The notes under the pieces were generated by a model. It did not search any database, was not told the origin of the DNA, and saw nothing but the letters and a program-made list of their open reading frames with translations. The position numbers were made by a program, and so were the translations under genes. Below, one piece after another: positions 52,064 to 60,110 of a DNA stretch of 64,000 nucleotides (positions within the stretch are counted from its first letter, which is position 1; the number at the start of each line of letters is the position of its first letter). Origin of the DNA: JAABVY01 sp964627935 (GTDB lineage: Bacteria; Zixibacteria; MSB-5A5; JAABVY01); assembly GCA_964627935.1 (NCBI GenBank), contig CAZVLB010000006.1, positions 62,001 to 126,000 on the forward strand, read 5' to 3'.

Positions 52064-52525
52064 TTAGAGGCACTTGAAGATCATTTCCGTCTGACCGATT
52101 TTAATATGATCATTATCGATCAGCTCCCATTCGGTTTGCGGCTCATTATTGACAAAGGTCTTATTCTTGGAACCGAGATCGTTAATATAAAAGCTTCCGT
52201 TCTCATAACGAATGGCGCAATGCGGGGATGACAGGTAATCATCCTTGACCACGATATCTTCCTCGGGAGACGGCCCGATTGTGTACTTGCGATCATCCAT
52301 GCGAAAATCCTGGCCTTTGTAAGGGCCATTGATAATCACAAGCCAGGCCACGACCGGAAGATCCTGCTGCGTCTGTCCCAGTCCCACGACCCTGGTTTTA
52401 CCTCGACCGCCGCCACGGACATCAACGACCCTGGTCGCCTGAGATTTCTTCTTGTCACGTTTCGGCATTTTGGGTACATCCTTTTTTGATAGTCTGAACC
52501 ATTTCTTGAAAATGTTAATTCTCAT
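52064..52525 (-). CDS. Small soluble FHA-domain protein with TRVV tail motifs
   Basis: 153 residues, AGGAAG upstream of the ATG. A basic N-terminus (residues 1-28) is followed by two near-identical motifs, ATRVVDV (Thr31) and KTRVVGL (Thr44), then an FHA domain at 56-150 with SSPHCAI (Ser99, His102) and DLGSKNKTFVNN. The usual Gly-Arg is Gly84-Pro85, and NGT is NKT, so phosphothreonine binding may be altered. The layout, a threonine motif ahead of an FHA domain, recalls GarA/OdhI, where phosphorylation of the tail makes the protein bind itself. It begins 32 bases after the last baseplate-linked gene and links the structural and signalling halves of the operon. Confidence 0.88.
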   Translation of the reverse strand: MRINIFKKWFRLSKKDVPKMPKRDKKKSQATRVVDVRGGGRGKTRVVGLGQTQQDLPVVAWLVIINGPYKGQDFRMDDRKYTIGPSPEEDIVVKDDYLSSPHCAIRYENGSFYINDLGSKNKTFVNNEPQTEWELIDNDHIKIGQTEMIFKCL

Positions 52526-52557
52526 CTGACTTCCTGTATGAGATTAAAAATAAATTT

Positions 52558-54099
52558 CTAAACCACCGCCTGGTAGAACCAGTAACCGAACATATTCACG
52601 TCACGCTCGGCCGAAATTGCGGTCTGCTTTACAGTCACCTCTTCCCTGGTGATAAACTTGCCGTTGATTATGTATGGCATGTTACGCCAGCGGTACTTGC
52701 GATCATTGCCGGTGATCTCCCATACACCGACTTTCTCGCCCTCGACCTCGATCTCGGTCTTTAAACCGCCATAGGCATAATCTATACGACGAATCACCAG
52801 TACGTCAAGCTCTGGTTTGAGATTTTTCATCTTGAACTGCGCAAATCCCTCCCAGTGCAGACGGCCGCGATCCGACATACGAGTACCATCGGGGAAGAAG
52901 AAATTCTGATTCTGGCGCAGTTCTTCCTTTACTCCGCCAAGTTTGAATTCATGTTCCTTCTCGGATTTATCATCGAGTATATCTATCTTATCTACCAGCT
53001 TGTAACGGATATTGTCGACCATGATCTCATCCGGGAAATCCTTGGACCAGATCTTGATCTCATCCATGGTCAGGCGTTCACCCTCGAATTCCTCCAGTTC
53101 GCCTTCGATTTCAGCGCGGATTTCGGCCACACGCGGGGCCAGGAGTTTCTTTAAAGCCCCGGAAGCCTTGGACTGATAAATAATCAGGTTGTTCAAATCT
53201 TCAGAAGAGATGTCGGTTGCCGAGGTCAGATTTAAAAGCGCCTGCATATTATCTTTGAATTCACCCACTTCCTTGCGTTGCGACAGATTGGGAGTATTTT
53301 CCAGTTCGACCGATATCTCCTTTTCAAGATCGACAATAATTTTCAGCAACTTGAACGCGTTTCTGAAATCCAGCTTACCGGCAATGCTGACCATCTCGGC
53401 CGTCAATGCCGCCTGATAAGCCTCGAGGGAGTATTTCAGTTCATACAGTTTATTTAGTTGGAGGAAAACTGTTTTCATGTCGCCGTATACGGCAAACAGA
53501 CGGCTGACCACCTCGGGAGAAAGGAACCATCCAAAAGTACCGGCAATCGGAGCAAAGCGTGTATCGATCTCGCCGCTCTGTGGCTGGGTTGGATTTTCCG
53601 GATTCTTGACATCCTTCATCTCTTCTTCCAGACGAACCCGGGCCAGTTCGATTCCCTCGCCTTCTTCCGGAGGTGTTGCAGCAATCTCGATCTTGGCACG
53701 TTCCGCGATGCGCTTGTGGCCCTTGTATTGCGGGTTGGCCTTGTTGGTGATAAATTCCACTGGATCATCGTAATACTTGAGCACGATATAAACCACTATG
53801 GGAAGCTTGTACTTGGTGATATCGATCGCGATCACCTTTGTCTCCCACAGAAAAATATCATTGCCGTCGCCATCGGTAGCATAACCCGGCGCCACCTCGA
53901 TCGAGAAATCGCCTTTTTCACGAGCGGTGACTTTCAGCTCACCGGAATAATTCAGTACCACGCCCGGGGAATGAAATAGCCTGTTATGAAGCTTCTGCTT
54001 CTCCCTGCCGTAATCAACGAGGTGATTAAAATCTTCCTCCGAGGCGAAAAATCCCCGGAAAAACGATACTCGTTTATACTCCCTGTTCTCCTCGGTCAT
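52558..54099 (-). CDS. Injection-system accessory/peripheral baseplate protein (unknown)
   Basis: 513 residues. The N-terminal 130 residues (FFRGFFASEEDFNHLVDYGR, EKQKLHNRLFHSPGVVLNY, VEVAPGYA-like IEVAPGYATDGDGNDIFLWE) are of a type I associate with contractile injection and tail loci, where a protein begins with a short helix pair and a beta fold around PGxAxDxxGxEI. The middle (about 200-360) is helical with coiled-coil character; the C-terminus is mainly strands ending FGYWFYQAVV. It takes the place of a tail-fibre or baseplate-peripheral gene after tail protein I, overlapping that gene by 26 bases. A host-binding or anchoring role is possible but not shown. Confidence 0.75.
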   Translation of the reverse strand: MTEENREYKRVSFFRGFFASEEDFNHLVDYGREKQKLHNRLFHSPGVVLNYSGELKVTAREKGDFSIEVAPGYATDGDGNDIFLWETKVIAIDITKYKLPIVVYIVLKYYDDPVEFITNKANPQYKGHKRIAERAKIEIAATPPEEGEGIELARVRLEEEMKDVKNPENPTQPQSGEIDTRFAPIAGTFGWFLSPEVVSRLFAVYGDMKTVFLQLNKLYELKYSLEAYQAALTAEMVSIAGKLDFRNAFKLLKIIVDLEKEISVELENTPNLSQRKEVGEFKDNMQALLNLTSATDISSEDLNNLIIYQSKASGALKKLLAPRVAEIRAEIEGELEEFEGERLTMDEIKIWSKDFPDEIMVDNIRYKLVDKIDILDDKSEKEHEFKLGGVKEELRQNQNFFFPDGTRMSDRGRLHWEGFAQFKMKNLKPELDVLVIRRIDYAYGGLKTEIEVEGEKVGVWEITGNDRKYRWRNMPYIINGKFITREEVTVKQTAISAERDVNMFGYWFYQAVV

Positions 54100-54979
54100 C
54101 TTGTTTTCCTTCCTCTATTTCTTGATCAGAACTTTCGGTTTCACCTACCCATGATTCTACGCCGATCATCGATGCCACACCAATCTGCATGAAGTCCGCC
54201 TCCTCCATTTCCGGTTCGGCGAAGATCATGTAATAGTTGGTATGGGCGGGTTTTTCAGCCTGTACGATAGCATGAATCTTGCGGATCATGTCCAGGGGTG
54301 TCTCCTCCAATGTCTGCGGGATTCGTATCGAGAAACAATGCGAACGGTTGATCAGGCCCATAATAATCGAATCAACACCGATTGTCGAGGATACGCCCAC
54401 CTGGAAGCCATTGAAAGGCCAGTAATTCTCTATAATCTCCGGCTTGCTGCCGGTATATATTTTCAAATACAATGCCAGCCCGCGTGGAGTGCCGCGTAAC
54501 TTGTAGATCCTGACAATGCTGGCAATCAGTTCACGTTTCTTGCCCTCATCCCAGCCTTCATCCAGAACCAGCGCCAGCACCGACGCCAGCCAGGGCAGGA
54601 ATTTCCTGGGCGTATTGAAGGGCTGAAAATATGTATGGATATTTTTTATAACACGGTCAATCGGTATGCGCGGATGTTTCAGAAGCCACATGAACCTCTT
54701 GAGGAACATGCCCTCGCGTATATCATACTGGCGGTATATCCTGGGAAGATAATCAATATAATTCTTGCCTGCCACGACAAGACGGATGCCTTCTTCGGGA
54801 ATTGCTTCACCGGCATCGGGATTCTGGATCATCACCTCGCCTTCGGGCAGAGTTGATTCCTCGAATTCAATGTCCCGGATAGCGATTCTATCCAGGCGGC
54901 AGATATTCTCGGCCTTCTCGATATCCAGCCCGACAAATTTGGGCATCGCTTTCTTCTTTGTGGCAGTGCCTGCAATCAT
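54074..54979 (-). CDS. PASTA-fused phage tail protein I (Afp12/gpI-like baseplate protein)
   Basis: 301 residues. Residues about 12-72 form a PASTA domain: MPKFVGLDIEKAENICRLDR, then LPEGEVMIQNPDAGEAIPEE and IRLVVAGK. The rest is P2 gpI-like: DYLPRIYRQYDIREGMFLKR, FLPWLASVLALVLDEGWDEG, IVRIYKLRGTPRGLALYLKI. gpI-type proteins join the baseplate wedges to the fibres. A PASTA domain, usually a peptidoglycan binder on kinases, is unexpected here and may place the baseplate at the cell wall. It directly follows the baseplate J stop (TAAATG). Confidence 0.88.
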   Translation of the reverse strand: MIAGTATKKKAMPKFVGLDIEKAENICRLDRIAIRDIEFEESTLPEGEVMIQNPDAGEAIPEEGIRLVVAGKNYIDYLPRIYRQYDIREGMFLKRFMWLLKHPRIPIDRVIKNIHTYFQPFNTPRKFLPWLASVLALVLDEGWDEGKKRELIASIVRIYKLRGTPRGLALYLKIYTGSKPEIIENYWPFNGFQVGVSSTIGVDSIIMGLINRSHCFSIRIPQTLEETPLDMIRKIHAIVQAEKPAHTNYYMIFAEPEMEEADFMQIGVASMIGVESWVGETESSDQEIEEGKQDDRGEQGV

Positions 54980-57900
54980 TTAGTATTCCCGCCTGACCTG
55001 ATGGCTGTTAACGTCGACAACAAAGAAGAGCTGATCCTGTTTGGCAGTGATCTTATCCATAAATAATTTGCGCTGTTCGTCATAAATTTCCAGCCGGTCG
55101 ACATACTCGACACCATCCGTATCTTCGACAATGCGATACAGGTCGGTTTTCATCAGCGCTTTTCCGAACGGCCAGCCATTTCCGTCGCTGCCCCCTCTTA
55201 ACGGATGAAGGTAGCGGCGGATATTGCGTTCAAGGTCGCGCTTGACCCTCTCCAAATCGGCGCCTGTGGCCTGAATCTGGTAGCTGATTTCAAATGACAC
55301 TTCAAGATAATCGGGGCGCATTATATGCAGCCTGGTAGTCAACAGCCTGCGCGGCTCGAGATAGTCCCGAACCAGGTTCAATAACTGCGTCGAGGGTATG
55401 ATCTTACTGCCTTCCTCGGCCTGCGTGCTGGATTCACGCGGGACTATCACCAGCGTAACCTCTCCCTCATTCGGTGAATTGGCAATGCAATGCGTTCTGG
55501 CGATATTCGATGATGCCCTTTGTGCCAGCCATTGATAATCCTCTATCGTGACCGCACGGAAGCGATTGCGAAAGATTTGCGGCGCACGCATCTTGGCATC
55601 GTCTATAGATTCAAGATCCGAGCCGCCCTCGGCCGGGAAGAAATTGATCACCTTCTGTATATCCGGATTCGAGCTTCTTAAAATGCTCAGGCTTCGGGCA
55701 CCCACATTACCGACCTGCCCGCCTCCTGTTCGGTATTCCCGGGCAATGACAGATCGCGATCCTGTCGGCGGACGCATGCCCTTGCGGCCGTCACCGAAAC
55801 GAATCTCGCCGTTAATGTGATCGACCACATAATGACGCGAAGTGCCATCAGAATTATAGAAATTTTCGACCTCATGCCACCTGACCCAGACAGCACCGCC
55901 CTCGGCCCCCGCCTGAGTTTCCACTGCGTCATCGCCTTCCTCTGCCTTGATAACCTCCAGCTCCTGTTTGGAGGGCATGCTGTTCTCGCGCACATATATT
56001 TTCTGCCCTTGCAGCACAGGCGGATTGGAAAAATCAAAGGTCAGATCCGGCGTGCCATCGGAAGAACCCAGTATTTCGTTTCTTATGGTAGAGTAATTCC
56101 TGGCATTGACTGTATTGGTCAGCACAGCTCTCATCTCGGGTGGTACGGCATAACCGCCATCCTGGAAACGGCACCTGATCCAGAACAGCTCATGTCCGAA
56201 TTTATCGGTCTTTTTGAATCCACGCGGAAACTCGAATTTCAGAAGACCGCTGTTCTTGAAATTATTGGTTGAATCCTGCGGCAGAAGATCGGCCCATTCC
56301 TTACCGTTAAAGAACTCCCACCAGACAGTCTGTTCTATGCGATCTGATTTGAACAAATCCTCACCAAAATACCTGGTGGTCAATTCATCGACGGGCAATC
56401 TCTGATCCTCCCTGACCACGAAACAAATCGAATACAGCTCCTTGGCCGGCGCGGAATCGAATCCCAGGTATAATGATGGCGACCTGTCGCGATTCTGCTC
56501 GAAGAGCTGGAACGGCTTATATTCCTGGCTGATTTTGCGCGAGAAATCAGTATAGGCAAAATCAGAGAATGTTTTCAGGCTGGAAACAAATTCAGACTTT
56601 TGAATATAGCGCAAACTGACAGAACGAATGCACGGCGGCCGGAGAGGATTATCATCTTTCCAGACCCAGTTTTTGCCGACCTGTTCGTAATGGCCGGCCT
56701 GGCCGTAATTGCCGCGCGCAATACGGCACCTGATCCAGTGCCCCTCCATACCGTTGATCTGCGTGGGACTGAAATCCTCGGGCAGATCGAATTTAATCTC
56801 GCCCGAATGGGTAAATGCCAGGGTTGAATCAGTGAAATTGAACTTGCCCGCCGGACGGGATACTCCCGAAGGTGTCGATGATCCGAATTCGACCCATTTC
56901 TTGCCGTTGAAATATTCCCAGACAAGTTCGAGGTCGGATGATGCCACCGGTTGCTCCACGACTGATGAATCGGCCAATGCGATATCTATGATAATCTGCG
57001 AATCCGCTTTGGTAAAAATCTCCTCGGAGGACATATACAGCGTGTAATCATACTTGGGCTCCTCGGAGAAGGGGTACATGCTCTTGGAAAAATCGAGCGG
57101 CAGGAATATCGATCCGGCAATATTGGCAAAGCCATCTTCAGGTATGGGACCGTCCTCTACTATCCTGGCCTCGATAGAAATCGTATCCAGTTCGGTAACC
57201 GACTCCTCGGGAGGGATCGCTGTCAATGACGCTTTGAGCCAGAAGGATTCGACACCATCGACCTCGGATTTTTCCATATCCGCCAGGGGCCCATGAATCT
57301 CGAGCATCGATTCATTCTCCGCCAGGGTTTCCTCGTATACCATGCGTGTCTTAAGCTCTTTATAGCGCTTGCCGTTGAAGTATTCAAAATCCAGCATGGT
57401 CAGAAGCGAGCGGCCTTGTTCCGATCCCGCCTTGAAACGAATGAACAGGCTGGCTGACTCTTTCAGGGCCGAAAGCTTTTCATCCCCGATAAATATGGCC
57501 CTCTCGATTTGCGATACGCCGCCGAAAACCGGGAATGGCTCATCGCTGGGCCTGTTGATATATCCGCTATGTTCAGAAATCGAATCCCCCGCGGTCGAAA
57601 ATATCTTCTGCAATTTTACCGGCGAAAGATACAGGTCCTCGGCTGTTTCAAAGACCACGCTTTCGGTCGCTTCTGTCTGGCTGGTGGCTACCTGTGTCCC
57701 GGCTGAAAGCCGTTTGGAATTTTCCAGGCCATCAGAGGGAGTAAAGGTCAGATATGTCTCCGCCGGCTGGGGCAGCAGAAGCGACATACCGATCAGATCC
57801 AGAAGCGCCACATAGGTCTTGTCGGTCACACGGTTGAGCTTGTAGATAGTCATCTCGGTCAACCAGGAGAACAGCTCAAGCAGCGTTATGCCCGGGTCAG

Positions 57901-58009
57901 ATGGATTATGATCTGTCCATTCCGGGCAATAGCGAGGGATAAGCCTCATCAGCTCATCCATCAGATCTCTATGAGTCCGATCATCCAGATTTGGGGGAGT
58001 AATTGGCAT
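54980..58009 (-). CDS. Baseplate J-like protein (Afp11/gp6-type wedge)
   Basis: 1009 residues, the usual size of the large eCIS wedge protein. The start PPNLDDRTHRDLMDELMRLI, PRYCPEWTDHNPSDPGITLL and ELFSWLTEMTIYKLNRVTDK is diagnostic of the putative baseplate assembly protein family. The baseplate J region follows at about 730-960 (GDGRKGMRPPTGSRSVIARE; ITIEDYQWLAQRASSNIART-like VTIEDYQWLAQRASSNIART). It forms the inner baseplate ring with gp25. Its start overlaps the gp25 stop by one base. Confidence 0.93.
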   Translation of the reverse strand: MPITPPNLDDRTHRDLMDELMRLIPRYCPEWTDHNPSDPGITLLELFSWLTEMTIYKLNRVTDKTYVALLDLIGMSLLLPQPAETYLTFTPSDGLENSKRLSAGTQVATSQTEATESVVFETAEDLYLSPVKLQKIFSTAGDSISEHSGYINRPSDEPFPVFGGVSQIERAIFIGDEKLSALKESASLFIRFKAGSEQGRSLLTMLDFEYFNGKRYKELKTRMVYEETLAENESMLEIHGPLADMEKSEVDGVESFWLKASLTAIPPEESVTELDTISIEARIVEDGPIPEDGFANIAGSIFLPLDFSKSMYPFSEEPKYDYTLYMSSEEIFTKADSQIIIDIALADSSVVEQPVASSDLELVWEYFNGKKWVEFGSSTPSGVSRPAGKFNFTDSTLAFTHSGEIKFDLPEDFSPTQINGMEGHWIRCRIARGNYGQAGHYEQVGKNWVWKDDNPLRPPCIRSVSLRYIQKSEFVSSLKTFSDFAYTDFSRKISQEYKPFQLFEQNRDRSPSLYLGFDSAPAKELYSICFVVREDQRLPVDELTTRYFGEDLFKSDRIEQTVWWEFFNGKEWADLLPQDSTNNFKNSGLLKFEFPRGFKKTDKFGHELFWIRCRFQDGGYAVPPEMRAVLTNTVNARNYSTIRNEILGSSDGTPDLTFDFSNPPVLQGQKIYVRENSMPSKQELEVIKAEEGDDAVETQAGAEGGAVWVRWHEVENFYNSDGTSRHYVVDHINGEIRFGDGRKGMRPPTGSRSVIAREYRTGGGQVGNVGARSLSILRSSNPDIQKVINFFPAEGGSDLESIDDAKMRAPQIFRNRFRAVTIEDYQWLAQRASSNIARTHCIANSPNEGEVTLVIVPRESSTQAEEGSKIIPSTQLLNLVRDYLEPRRLLTTRLHIMRPDYLEVSFEISYQIQATGADLERVKRDLERNIRRYLHPLRGGSDGNGWPFGKALMKTDLYRIVEDTDGVEYVDRLEIYDEQRKLFMDKITAKQDQLFFVVDVNSHQVRREY

Positions 58010-58410
58010 CAGACCTCACTTTTTTGCAAATAAAACGGATATACCATATTAAAGACATTGTTCGTGGTTCTAACTTTATAATCAATCGAAACATAAATCA
58101 CATTCGGTTCACGCGGATCGGTTTCCGCCTTGACCTTGATCTCGACAATACGCGGCTCCCATTTTACCAGGGCTTCCTCGACATGATAAACGCACAGCGA
58201 ACGAGTATTGGTATTGTTGGGCGCGAATACCAGGTCATGAATCCCGCACCCGAAATCGGGACGCATCTGCCGTTCACCGAAAGCGGTACCGACTATCAGG
58301 ACAATCGCCTCCTGAATATCCTCTTCATAGCGCGACATGGCCACGCCCCCGCGGGGGCTGACCTTGTAAGGAAATTTGTATCCAACGCCAAGAAAGTTGC
58401 GTTGAGGCAT
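58009..58410 (-). CDS. gp25-like baseplate wedge protein
   Basis: 133 residues. The gp25/gpW signature is clear: EDIQEAIVLIVGTAFGERQM followed by RPDFGCGIHDLVF and VEEALVKWEPRIVEIKVKAE. gp25 starts sheath polymerisation by mimicking a sheath handshake. Adjacent to PAAR (no gap) and overlapping baseplate J. Confidence 0.93.
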   Translation of the reverse strand: MPQRNFLGVGYKFPYKVSPRGGVAMSRYEEDIQEAIVLIVGTAFGERQMRPDFGCGIHDLVFAPNNTNTRSLCVYHVEEALVKWEPRIVEIKVKAETDPREPNVIYVSIDYKVRTTNNVFNMVYPFYLQKSEV

Positions 58411-58806
58411 CTATCCTCCAATCATCACGGTACCCGCCGCGATCACCTTACCAATCGGCATGTCCGCCGGATCATTACAAGTCATAGCCGTATCACCCAT
58501 CCGCGCAGCCATCTTGCCGTTAATGTAAACCGTCGTCGACCCCATGATTATCTTGCCCTTGTTCATGGGCGGTTTTTGAAATGGTCCGCCTTGCGGGATA
58601 TGCGGCGGAACATTCTGCGCCTCACTGCCCACCACGGCCGCCGGCATACTCATAATCTTGACATCCGATGAACAGCCCGAGTTGATTATGCCATTGAAAG
58701 GATGCGGCAGAGGTGTCGGCACCGGTCCCCCGGGCGTAGGGATCAGAATAATATGAATGTCAGTTGCTAAAATTTGATCGCCTTGTTTTGCTGCCGGTTT
58801 ACCCAT
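58411..58806 (-). CDS. PAAR-domain spike tip protein
   Basis: 131 residues. PAAR proteins sharpen the spike and may carry effectors. The start KPAAKQGDQILATDIHIILI, PTPGGPVPTPLPHPFNGIIN, and the later STTVYINGKMAARMGDTAMT and IGKVIAAGTVMIG match eCIS-type PAAR. It has the cone domain only; there is no effector extension. Confidence 0.92.
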   Translation of the reverse strand: MGKPAAKQGDQILATDIHIILIPTPGGPVPTPLPHPFNGIINSGCSSDVKIMSMPAAVVGSEAQNVPPHIPQGGPFQKPPMNKGKIIMGSTTVYINGKMAARMGDTAMTCNDPADMPIGKVIAAGTVMIGG

Positions 58807-58814
58807 ATTCTACC

Positions 58815-59480
58815 TTAGTTTATGTTTACAACCGCGCCTTTAAGTGTCAGCTGGCCGCTGGCCTGAACTTCAACCTGGGCACCCTTCATTTTGACCGTTG
58901 TCGAACCATCGATATTAACAGAATCGCCCTTTAGATTTATTGTGGGCGCGTCCAGCGTAATCTCCTGGCTGCCGCTAATCGTGATCTTGGTCGCATCAAT
59001 AATCACTGTACCATCCGCTTTCATTTCCAGGACCGCACCTTGCGAACCCCTTACTCTAAGCTGGATATATTGCTTGCTTTCATCATCAGGGCTTTCGCCG
59101 AAAACGAGTACACTTTCCCGGGCGGTTTTAATCACCTTATCATGCTCGGCCACATCGGCACTGGCGGGCTGGGGCGGCTTATCGCTTCCATTCCAGAGCA
59201 TACCGAGCACATATGGAAAACGAATATCGCCATGCTCAAACGCTACCAGAACCTCAGTACCCACCGCCGGCCTGTACCAGCTGCCAAAGCCATTTCCGGC
59301 CAGCAGATTTGAAATTCGCGCCCAAAAGCTCTCCTGATCCTCGGAAAGCCAGGGAAACTGTACCTTCACCCGTCCCAGGCCATCCGGATCATCTATATTG
59401 GTTACGACAGCGGTAACGACACCATAAAAGCGCCTGTCCTGCTGATTGTTACGTCCTCTTAACTCATCCACTAAAGGCAT
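58815..59480 (-). CDS. gpV/gp5-type spike protein
   Basis: 221 residues from ATG 59480 with AGGAG six bases upstream. The N-terminal OB fold (FYGVVTAVVTNIDDPDGLGR, VKVQFPWL, WYRPAVGTEVLVAFEHGDIR, PYVLGMLWNG) is followed by a repetitive beta-helix (MKADGTVIIDATKITISGSQ; APTINLKGDSVNIDGSTTVK; ASGQLTLKGAVVNIN). This is the central needle. It lacks the gp27-like hub half that Afp8/VgrG proteins carry at the N-terminus. Confidence 0.93.
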   Translation of the reverse strand: MPLVDELRGRNNQQDRRFYGVVTAVVTNIDDPDGLGRVKVQFPWLSEDQESFWARISNLLAGNGFGSWYRPAVGTEVLVAFEHGDIRFPYVLGMLWNGSDKPPQPASADVAEHDKVIKTARESVLVFGESPDDESKQYIQLRVRGSQGAVLEMKADGTVIIDATKITISGSQEITLDAPTINLKGDSVNIDGSTTVKMKGAQVEVQASGQLTLKGAVVNIN

Positions 59481-59489
59481 CAATAACTC

Positions 59490-60110
59490 CTATGTGATCG
59501 GGGGGATAACAAGTTCCATCCCCGGCTCAAGATTTTGAGGATCCTCGATCCGATTGTAATCCGCGATACGCCGCCACTGGCTGGCATCATTATATTCGCG
59601 GTATGCTATCAGGCTGAGCGTATCCCCCTGCCGAACAATGCGCCTTTTGGCGCGGTCGGCAGACTGACGGGGCTGGCGCTGAAGTTGCTCGAATGTCGTC
59701 GTATATTCCTTGATGCTGACATTCAAAACCGCACGCACCGGGGTGCCATCATTGAGAAACATTACATAGCGCTGGCTCAGCTTTTCCAAAACACCCTTGA
59801 ACTGAAAATTGCCCCATGTGAATAGTATCAGGGGTGGGCGATGCTGATCCGGGTCAACCATCAGCAAAGCTTCAATTTTGCTGGTATGATCACGGACATC
59901 GGTTTTATCCTCGAAAGTATCAAAGAACAGCTCCATCACCAGCTCCATGCGATTGCCGGTAGTAAAAGACGCCGCCGGAGCATCCAGACCCAGAACCTTC
60001 TGTTCGGCCCAGGGAGTGGTCTTCTTTAAAGTGTACTCCGTGGGATTGAAGAGAACATTGAAGGTCTCGTTCTTATCGACATTGGTTATGGTTGCTTTCT
60101 CGAGAGCCAT
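59490..60110 (-). CDS. LysM-containing tube/baseplate adaptor (Afp7/gp53-like)
   Basis: 206 residues. The CIS tube-type domain fills residues 1-150 (KATITNVDKNETFNVLFNPT EYTLKK region; ILFTWGNFQFKGVLEKLSQR). A LysM motif then closes the protein (RIVRQGDTLSLIAYREYNDA; IEDPQNLEPGMELVIPP). It should connect the tube to the spike inside the particle, where LysM acts as a structural fold rather than a wall binder. Its ATG overlaps the previous stop (TGATG). Confidence 0.9.
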   Translation of the reverse strand: MALEKATITNVDKNETFNVLFNPTEYTLKKTTPWAEQKVLGLDAPAASFTTGNRMELVMELFFDTFEDKTDVRDHTSKIEALLMVDPDQHRPPLILFTWGNFQFKGVLEKLSQRYVMFLNDGTPVRAVLNVSIKEYTTTFEQLQRQPRQSADRAKRRIVRQGDTLSLIAYREYNDASQWRRIADYNRIEDPQNLEPGMELVIPPIT

